From positions 1 to 11,422 of the forward strand of contig JAENVT010000050.1 of assembly GCA_016650435.1 (NCBI GenBank): a stretch of DNA of 11,422 nucleotides, given 5' to 3'. This document shows positions 6,846 to 11,422 of this stretch, piece by piece. Both the position numbers and the translations under genes were made by a program. The stretch comes from Ilumatobacteraceae bacterium. Lineage in GTDB: Bacteria > Actinomycetota > Acidimicrobiia > Acidimicrobiales > Ilumatobacteraceae. The first letter of the stretch is position 1. Every line of letters starts with the position of its first letter. The notes beneath the pieces were generated by a model. The model did not search any database, was not told the origin of the DNA, and was given only the letters and a program-made list of their open reading frames with translations.

Positions 6846-7100
6846 ATGCGCGTCAGCGAACTCATCGAGATCCTGAAAGATCAGCCTCCTGATGCCGAGG
6901 TCGAACTGGCTATCGTCGCACCGGTGGTCGACGAGAACGACGACATCACCGTCGATCGCTACAGCGTTGAGGGCATGCTGCCATGGCAGGACGACGAGCC
7001 CGACGAAGAGAACGAAGACGGTCTCACGATCTGGCTGGTTGGCGGCGAAGACGACGACGTCGATGCGTTTCTCGACGCCATCGAGCATCCCGACGACTGA
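6846..7100 (+). CDS. Small acidic protein of unknown function
   Basis: An 84-residue protein with a well-formed N-terminus, MRVSELIEILKDQPPDAEVEL, like a small conserved pattern (helix, then 'PPDAEV' and a beta-strand) that I have seen in many short bacterial and phage proteins of unknown role. About a third of residues are Asp or Glu, with dense runs DDEPDEENED and GEDDDVD. It looks like a compact alpha/beta core with an acidic tail. Its stop overlaps the start of the next gene by one base (TGATG at 7098-7102), a sign of translational coupling. It may act with the dioxygenase-like protein, but only the context supports that. Confidence 0.65.
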   Translation: MRVSELIEILKDQPPDAEVELAIVAPVVDENDDITVDRYSVEGMLPWQDDEPDEENEDGLTIWLVGGEDDDVDAFLDAIEHPDD

Positions 7101-7822
7101 TGACGCCGGAGGAGCGCTATCGCTTCGACATCCAAGGTTTTCTCGTGCGTCGCGGGGTGCTGTCGGCAGGTGACATCGAGGCGTTGAACGTCGCGGTCGA
7201 TCTGATTGATGCTCCAGACCCGGGCGACGACATCATGAGCCAACGTTTCGTCGGTCATCTCGTTGCCGCGCGGCGGTTCCGCGATCTGCTCGACCACGAT
7301 GGGATCTTCGACGTCGTCCTCGAACTGTGCGGAAGCAACGCCCGCCTCGACCATGCCTACGGAATCATCATGCGTCCGGGCACGAACGGTCTCGGCTTGC
7401 ATGGCGGCGGCAAGCCATTCGATCCGGCGCAGTACTACACCGTCGACGGCGGAGCCATTCGCACCGGGTTGGTGGCCGTGCAGTGGGCTCTCGTCGACCA
7501 CAACCCGGGACGTGGCGGTTTTCTGTGTGTGCCGGGTAGCCACAAGGCAAACTTCCCGAGACCTGCAGAGGTCGCTGCCGGGATGGCTGTCGAGGTTCCG
7601 CTGAAAGCCGGCGATGTCGTGATCTTCACCGAGGCCTTGACCCACGGCACCTCGACGTGGCAAGGCCCGCGACAGCGACGGACGTTGCTGTACAAATACT
7701 CGCCCGGCAACTCCGCGTGGTCGCACGAAGTGTGGCCGGCTGAACTGCTCAATTCATGTACGTCGCGACAGCGCCTGCTGTTGCAACCACCATCGGTCGG
7801 TAGCCACCGGCCGTTGCAATGA
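7100..7822 (+). CDS. Phytanoyl-CoA dioxygenase (PhyH)-like Fe(II)/2-oxoglutarate enzyme with an HxG motif
   Basis: A 240-residue protein of the PhyH double-stranded beta-helix fold. MTPEERYRFDIQGFLVRRGVL is a typical PhyH N-terminus. AVQWALVDHNPGRGGFLCVPGSHKANFP (126-153) is the family core, followed by GDVVIFTEALTHGTS (171-185) with the distal iron ligand H182, and R193/R194 as the likely 2-oxoglutarate salt-bridge arginine. The proximal motif is H101-G-G103 rather than the usual HxD, so the carboxylate ligand appears absent. In known Fe/2OG halogenases an HxG or HxA at this place leaves room for halide, but many uncharacterised PhyH relatives may also carry HGG. Substrate and reaction are therefore open. 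The end (ELLNSCTSRQRLLLQPPSVG) is family-like. It is coupled on both sides: start overlap with the acidic protein, and a 4-base ATGA overlap with the next gene. Confidence 0.85.
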   Translation: MTPEERYRFDIQGFLVRRGVLSAGDIEALNVAVDLIDAPDPGDDIMSQRFVGHLVAARRFRDLLDHDGIFDVVLELCGSNARLDHAYGIIMRPGTNGLGLHGGGKPFDPAQYYTVDGGAIRTGLVAVQWALVDHNPGRGGFLCVPGSHKANFPRPAEVAAGMAVEVPLKAGDVVIFTEALTHGTSTWQGPRQRRTLLYKYSPGNSAWSHEVWPAELLNSCTSRQRLLLQPPSVGSHRPLQ

Positions 7823-8184
7823 TCACTCACCTCTTCGTCTACGGAACGCTGCGACCTGGCCAGCAGCGATGGCCGTTTCTCGAGCCCTTCGTGACCGACG
7901 ACGGTCGCGACGAATCGGTCGCCGGCACGCTCTACGACACCGGACATGGCTACCCGGCAGCACGATTCGAAGGGTCCGGGAACATCCGTGGCCGGATCTA
8001 CTCGCTGCGAATCGAACGCCTCGCCGAAGCTCTCGCAGTGCTCGATGAAGTCGAAGGAGCGGTACTCGAGCTGTTCGATCGTGTCGCAGTAACGACGTTG
8101 TCGGGCCGCGAGGCCTGGGCATATCAATTCAGCGGTGATGCCACATTCGTGGAAATCGCCTCTGGAGATTGGTTGTCGCCGTAA
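7819..8184 (+). CDS. Gamma-glutamylcyclotransferase (AIG2/GGCT)-like protein
   Basis: A 121-residue protein of the size expected for single-domain bacterial GGCT-fold proteins. The glycine-rich substrate loop VYGTLRPG (7-14) is exact. The acidic region LDEVEG (75-80) supplies the likely catalytic glutamate, and AWAYQF (99-104) is the usual following strand. Family members cyclise gamma-glutamyl amines to 5-oxoproline, but many bacterial members have unknown substrates. ATG 7819 overlaps the PhyH-like stop by four bases (ATGA), so the pair is probably translationally coupled. A weak hairpin overlaps its stop codon. Confidence 0.85.
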   Translation: MITHLFVYGTLRPGQQRWPFLEPFVTDDGRDESVAGTLYDTGHGYPAARFEGSGNIRGRIYSLRIERLAEALAVLDEVEGAVLELFDRVAVTTLSGREAWAYQFSGDATFVEIASGDWLSP

Positions 8185-8200
8185 GGTTTTGCGGCGGTTT
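8177..8200 (+). terminator. Weak candidate terminator at the end of the three-gene unit
   Basis: CGCCG (8177-8181) pairs with CGGCG (8192-8196) around a 10-nt loop that includes the TAA stop, followed by GTTT. The stem is short and the T-run minimal, so this is only tentative. Confidence 0.25.
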
Positions 8201-8219
8201 CTGGGCCGCGCGGATCGCG

Positions 8220-8247
8220 GTGACTCCATCACAGATAGTGGTAATGT
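8220..8247 (+). promoter_or_regulatory. Candidate promoter in the AT-rich gap before the glycosyltransferase gene
   Basis: GTGACT (8220-8225) and TAATGT (8242-8247) are 16 nt apart and loosely resemble -35 and -10 hexamers. They sit in the AT-rich stretch 8221-8320 (about 44% GC against clearly higher GC in the genes). Transcription from here would give a leader of about 100 nt containing the inverted repeat at 8317-8334. Confidence 0.25.
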
Positions 8248-8316
8248 TAACGCACCGAGTTTGTACGGTTTCCGATGTTTGAAATGACCACATTGTTGGA
8301 CATCCTCATTGACGTG

Positions 8317-8334
8317 TGAGCTAGGTTGAGCTCA
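8317..8334. promoter_or_regulatory. Perfect 6-6-6 inverted repeat, candidate operator
   Basis: TGAGCT (8317-8322), spacer AGGTTG, AGCTCA (8329-8334): perfect 6-bp arms, 18 bp in all, ending 21 nt before ATG 8356. The position suits a repressor site or a small leader hairpin just ahead of the AAAAGGGG ribosome site. The partner regulator is not in this window. Confidence 0.4.
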
Positions 8335-8355
8335 GTAGAAAAAAGGGGCGACCGC

Positions 8356-10254
8356 ATGACTGAGATTCTTAATATTCCCGTATATGCCGAGAGCTACGAG
8401 AATCTCACTCACAGCGAGCCGGTTGACACGGCGCGCATCGCGCAGGTCACGATCGTCGTGCCCACTCGCAATGAACGCGACAACGTACAGCCCTTGCTGA
8501 GCACCCTCGAAGAGACCATGCGAGGCATCGACACGACGATCATCTTCGTCGACGACAGCGACGACGACACAGCGGCGCGCATCGTGAACGAGAGTCTGTT
8601 GTTCACGTCCGAGACCTTCCGGCCGCAGCTGATCGAGCGCGTAGGAACCGATCGGATCGGCGGACTGTCCGGCGCAGTGCTCGCGGGAATTGAAGCAGCG
8701 AAGACGCAGTGGGTGTGCGTGATGGATGGCGATCTCCAGCACCCGCCGTCAGCGTTGCTGGAGATGCTCGACCGAGCGTCCGAGGCAGACACATCGATCG
8801 TGATCGCATCGCGCTACGCCGCCGACGGATCGAACGCCGGTCTCATCCGACGCGGACGCAAGCTCGCCTCGACGATTGCGGGGCAGTTGGCCAAGTCGGT
8901 GTTCGCAGCTCAGCTGAGAAACGTCACCGACCCAATGAGCGGTTTTTTCGTTGTCGACAAGACACGACTCGACGTTCGACTCATCCGGCCGCGCGGGTTC
9001 AAGATCCTGCTCGAGATCCTCGTCAGCCACCCAGACCTCAACCCATGCGAAGTTGCGTTCACCTTTGGCGGTCGAGGCTCTGGTGAGAGCAAAGCCTCGT
9101 CGAGACAGGGCTTCGAGTTCGTTCGCCAGCTCGGCCAGTTGAAAGCGAATGGATCTTCGCGGTTGATGTGGCGGTACAACATTCACGACATCGTGGCAGT
9201 CGAATCCGATAAGGCCCTGCCAGAGCTCGAGAAGTTTCTCGTTCGTTCCGTGGGCGGCCTGCCGACGATCTCGGTGCGGGTTGCCACCTTGCATCACGTA
9301 CCGCTTGGTGAGTCCCTCGATCTCACCGGTGATGTACCGGTCGTGAGCTACCGCGAACGCACCGGCTTCGGGATGTCACTGACGTTGGGCATCAATACGA
9401 CCGATGTAGTCGTGACGTCCTTCGTCGCCAAATCGCCTCATGTCATGTACACAAATGTCGTCGAGCCGATCCTGCGCTGGCGTCTGGTGGAGAGCGGTTT
9501 TGCGCTCGTCCACGCGGCCTGCTTCGCGGACGGCGACGATGCATACCTCATCACCGCCCTCACCGATACCGGCAAGACCACGACCATGCTGAAGGTGTTG
9601 GATCAGTCCGACCTGAAGTTCGTCTCTGACGATCTCATCGTCCTGGCAGCAGATGGCGCGGTTCGCACGTTCCCCAAGCCGCTCACGATCAGCGCACACA
9701 CCGTGCATGCTCTCCACAACACGATGTTGAACAAGCGACAGCGCATAGCACTCATCCCGCAAAGCCGGATTCACAGTCGTGAAGGGCGCCGTCTGGCTTT
9801 CCTTCTCACCAAGTATCAGCTGCCAGTGGCCAGCATCAATGCGATCATCCAGCGACTGGTCCCGCCTCCGAAGTACCACGTCGAACGGCTCGTTCGGGGC
9901 GTCAAGACCGCGAACATCGCAACCGCTCGAGGAATGTTCATCATTCAGCGTGGTGGCTGTGGCGAGGAGGTCATGAACAGCGCAGACTCACTGCGAACAC
10001 TGCTCGCGAACTGCGACGACGCATTCGGCTTCCCGCCGTACTCATCGCTCGAACGACTGCTGCTGGCAGCTTCAGACGATGATCTGCGATCAAAAGAGCG
10101 CGAGATCATTGCGGCAGCGTTGAGCGACCGTCCCGTGGTCGCGATGAAGAGCGACTCGTTGGATTGGGCAGAGCGAATCCCCGCGGCGGTGCGGAGCTGG
10201 CGTTCGGTTCGAGCCCAAACGGAAACGTTGACGTCTTCGGCCGAACAGGGTTGA
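8356..10254 (+). CDS. GT2 (polyprenyl-phosphate sugar synthase-like) fused to an HPr kinase/PEPCK-like P-loop domain
   Basis: A 632-residue protein, against about 240 for a plain DPM1-like synthase. Residues 31-265 form a GT-A fold of the dolichol-phosphate-mannose synthase type: VTIVVPTRNERDN (31-43), FVDDSDDDT (64-72) with the first nucleotide-binding Asp pair, MDGDLQHP (123-130) with the metal-binding DxD-like motif, and RGFKILLEIL (213-222). Residues 285-350 are a linker with no recognised motif. The C-terminal part matches HprK/PEPCK-like kinases: LVHAACF (384-390), the P-loop ALTDTGKTT (401-409), VSDDLIVL (423-430) as the acidic pair, and TFPKPLTIS (438-446). No membrane span is evident, so it is cytoplasmic or peripheral. 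ATG 8356 is chosen because AAAAGGGG (8341-8348) lies 7 nt upstream; an in-frame TTG at 8326 lacks one. The GtrA-GT39 gene follows after 1 nt. Expected role: charging a polyprenyl phosphate with a sugar, plus an ATP-dependent step of unknown target. Confidence 0.85.
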   Translation: MTEILNIPVYAESYENLTHSEPVDTARIAQVTIVVPTRNERDNVQPLLSTLEETMRGIDTTIIFVDDSDDDTAARIVNESLLFTSETFRPQLIERVGTDRIGGLSGAVLAGIEAAKTQWVCVMDGDLQHPPSALLEMLDRASEADTSIVIASRYAADGSNAGLIRRGRKLASTIAGQLAKSVFAAQLRNVTDPMSGFFVVDKTRLDVRLIRPRGFKILLEILVSHPDLNPCEVAFTFGGRGSGESKASSRQGFEFVRQLGQLKANGSSRLMWRYNIHDIVAVESDKALPELEKFLVRSVGGLPTISVRVATLHHVPLGESLDLTGDVPVVSYRERTGFGMSLTLGINTTDVVVTSFVAKSPHVMYTNVVEPILRWRLVESGFALVHAACFADGDDAYLITALTDTGKTTTMLKVLDQSDLKFVSDDLIVLAADGAVRTFPKPLTISAHTVHALHNTMLNKRQRIALIPQSRIHSREGRRLAFLLTKYQLPVASINAIIQRLVPPPKYHVERLVRGVKTANIATARGMFIIQRGGCGEEVMNSADSLRTLLANCDDAFGFPPYSSLERLLLAASDDDLRSKEREIIAAALSDRPVVAMKSDSLDWAERIPAAVRSWRSVRAQTETLTSSAEQG

Positions 10255-10255
10255 C

Positions 10256-11422
10256 GTGAGCACTACCACCACGTTGGTGGCCAGTTCCCGCAAAGCACGA
10301 ATCGGCAGAATCGGCAAGTTCGGGGTGGTCGGCATCCTGGGCTTGGGCGTCAACCTGGTGGTTCAGGCGTTTCTGACGGAGATCCTCGGCCTCAACTATC
10401 TCGTCGCAGCTGTCCTCGCGACTCAGGTCTCATCGACCGCCAATTTCGTGATGGCCGATGCCTGGGTGTTCGACAGCGGCACGGCAGAGGGACGCACACG
10501 CCGGTACATCTCGTTCCTGGCGATGAACAACGCCGCGTTGGCGCTCAGGGCACCGATGATGTGGGGACTGACGCACTACTTCGGTCTCCACTACACATTG
10601 TCGAACCTGGCGTCCTTGTTGGCCATGACCCTGTTGCGCTTCGGGGTCGCCGACAACGTCATTTGGCGCTCACGAGATGACGCTCATCTGCCCCAGACAC
10701 TGGTCGTTGCGGGCGAGTCGGCTCTCCTTGGTCTGTCACCCAGCGAGATCGCCGTCGACGAACGGGTGGACGCGAGCGCCCGTTCTCACCGGAGAGCGGG
10801 CCTGCGAGTCGAACCCACCAACGCCGACAAGCTGGCCGCAGTCATGGAACCGCTCGCCTACGTCGGGCAGCGGCACGACTCAGTCACCGAACTCGAGCGG
10901 TCGATCGACGACGAAACCTTGCCGCCGAACCCACGACTCGACCAAGACGGACCGATCATTCAACGACGCGACTGGCGCCAACAGATCATTCTCGGCACGA
11001 TCGTCGCCTGCGGGGCAATCCTGCGAGTCTGGAAGTTGACAGCAGTCGGCTACAACAGCGACGAAGCCGTCTACGCGGGGCAGGCCGCGGCGATCGCCGG
11101 GAACGCCGACTTGAGCAAGTTCTTCCCGATCTTCCGGGCCCATCCGATGCTCTTCCAGGCCTCGTTGTCGGTGCTCTACCAGTTCGGCACCAGCGACCTC
11201 GTTGGACGACTGGCCGCAGTCGCGTTCGGACTCGCCACCATCGTCGTTGTCTTCGCGGCGACGCGCTTGATGTACGGCCGGCGGTCCGCGTACATCGCCG
11301 CGATGATCGTTGCCCTCATGCCGTACCACGTGATCGTCAGCCGACAGGTGCTGCTCGACGGCCCGATGACGTTCTTCGCTACCTTGAGCATGTACCTACT
11401 GGTCAAGTTCGCCGTCACGCGC
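10256..11422 (+). CDS. GtrA-like membrane domain fused to a GT39/ArnT-like GT-C glycosyltransferase (3' end outside window)
   Basis: The frame from GTG 10256 stays open for 389 codons to the window edge. Residues 15-138 are a GtrA-type domain: IGKFGVVGILGLGVNLVV (19-36), then TANFVMADAWVF (61-72), the usual 'NF..nr.wvF' signature, with about four membrane spans (23-41, 47-66, 84-104, 113-128). Residues 140-240 are a polar linker. From 241 a GT-C protein begins: a first span (243-258), then GYNSDEAVYAGQA (265-277) with the D269/E270 pair typical of the PMT/ArnT catalytic loop, AHPMLFQ (295-301), GRLAAVAFG (317-325) and SRQVLLDGPM (362-371). GtrA proteins are linked to movement of lipid-linked sugars across the membrane, and GT39 enzymes transfer them outside, so the fusion joins both steps. 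The gene starts 1 nt after the GT2-HprK stop, so the two form an operon. The start has no clear ribosome site and probably relies on coupling. Confidence 0.82.
   Translation, partial: MSTTTTLVASSRKARIGRIGKFGVVGILGLGVNLVVQAFLTEILGLNYLVAAVLATQVSSTANFVMADAWVFDSGTAEGRTRRYISFLAMNNAALALRAPMMWGLTHYFGLHYTLSNLASLLAMTLLRFGVADNVIWRSRDDAHLPQTLVVAGESALLGLSPSEIAVDERVDASARSHRRAGLRVEPTNADKLAAVMEPLAYVGQRHDSVTELERSIDDETLPPNPRLDQDGPIIQRRDWRQQIILGTIVACGAILRVWKLTAVGYNSDEAVYAGQAAAIAGNADLSKFFPIFRAHPMLFQASLSVLYQFGTSDLVGRLAAVAFGLATIVVVFAATRLMYGRRSAYIAAMIVALMPYHVIVSRQVLLDGPMTFFATLSMYLLVKFAVTR

Noticed and set aside
8309..8327. TTGACG and TAGGTT as a -35/-10 pair
   Set aside because: They are only 7 nt apart, far too close for a sigma-70-type promoter.
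10677..11039. 120-codon plus frame inside the GtrA-GT39 region
   Set aside because: The frame starting at 10256 runs through it with GtrA and GT39 motifs; this one is Arg/Ser/Pro-rich and out of frame.
1..11422. CRISPR arrays, insertion sequences, direct repeats, toxin-antitoxin or known defence genes
   Set aside because: No repeated spacer pattern, transposase motif, nuclease or helicase domain was found on either strand by eye.

Overview
The window looks like chromosomal DNA from a high-GC actinobacterium, most plausibly an Acidimicrobiia/Ilumatobacter-like lineage. This placement is inferred from GC-rich coding sequence, frequent GTG starts, an F420-type luciferase-like oxidoreductase, TANNNT boxes 6-8 nt before several starts (leaderless-type promoters), and a tRNA without an encoded CCA. 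It was not tested by any search.

Layout. (1) 1-986: the 3' end of a cupin protein, then a decayed HisN/IMPase-type phosphatase gene on the minus strand. (2) 1043-5391, all plus strand: an LLM-class F420-dependent oxidoreductase, a stand-alone cobalamin-independent methionine-synthase (MetE C-domain) protein with all four zinc ligands, two short overlapping unknown ORFs that look like one frameshifted gene, and a LigM-type tetrahydrofolate-dependent aromatic O-demethylase. A 23-bp near-perfect inverted repeat precedes the LigM-like gene. (3) 5403-6235, minus strand: tRNA-Val(UAC) and an intact inositol-monophosphatase-family gene. (4) 6250-8184, plus strand: an unknown protein divergent from the IMPase gene, then a tightly coupled three-gene unit (small acidic protein, phytanoyl-CoA-dioxygenase-like protein, gamma-glutamylcyclotransferase-like protein). 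(5) 8185-8355: an AT-rich regulatory gap holding a candidate operator. (6) 8356-11422: two unusual multidomain glycosylation proteins. The first fuses a polyprenyl-phosphate-sugar-synthase-like GT2 domain to an HPr-kinase/PEPCK-like P-loop domain. The second fuses a GtrA-type membrane domain through a ~100-residue linker to a GT39/ArnT-like GT-C domain, and it runs off the window end.

How the genes may work together. In block 2, a LigM-like enzyme would move a methyl group from a methoxylated substrate to tetrahydrofolate, and the MetE-like protein could pass methyl groups to a thiol; this link is inferred from proximity and chemistry. In block 6, the GT2 domain would charge a lipid carrier with sugar, GtrA would help it cross the membrane, and the GT-C domain would transfer the sugar outside. 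The HprK-like domain suggests ATP-dependent phosphorylation or control. Block 6 is the most unusual part of the window.
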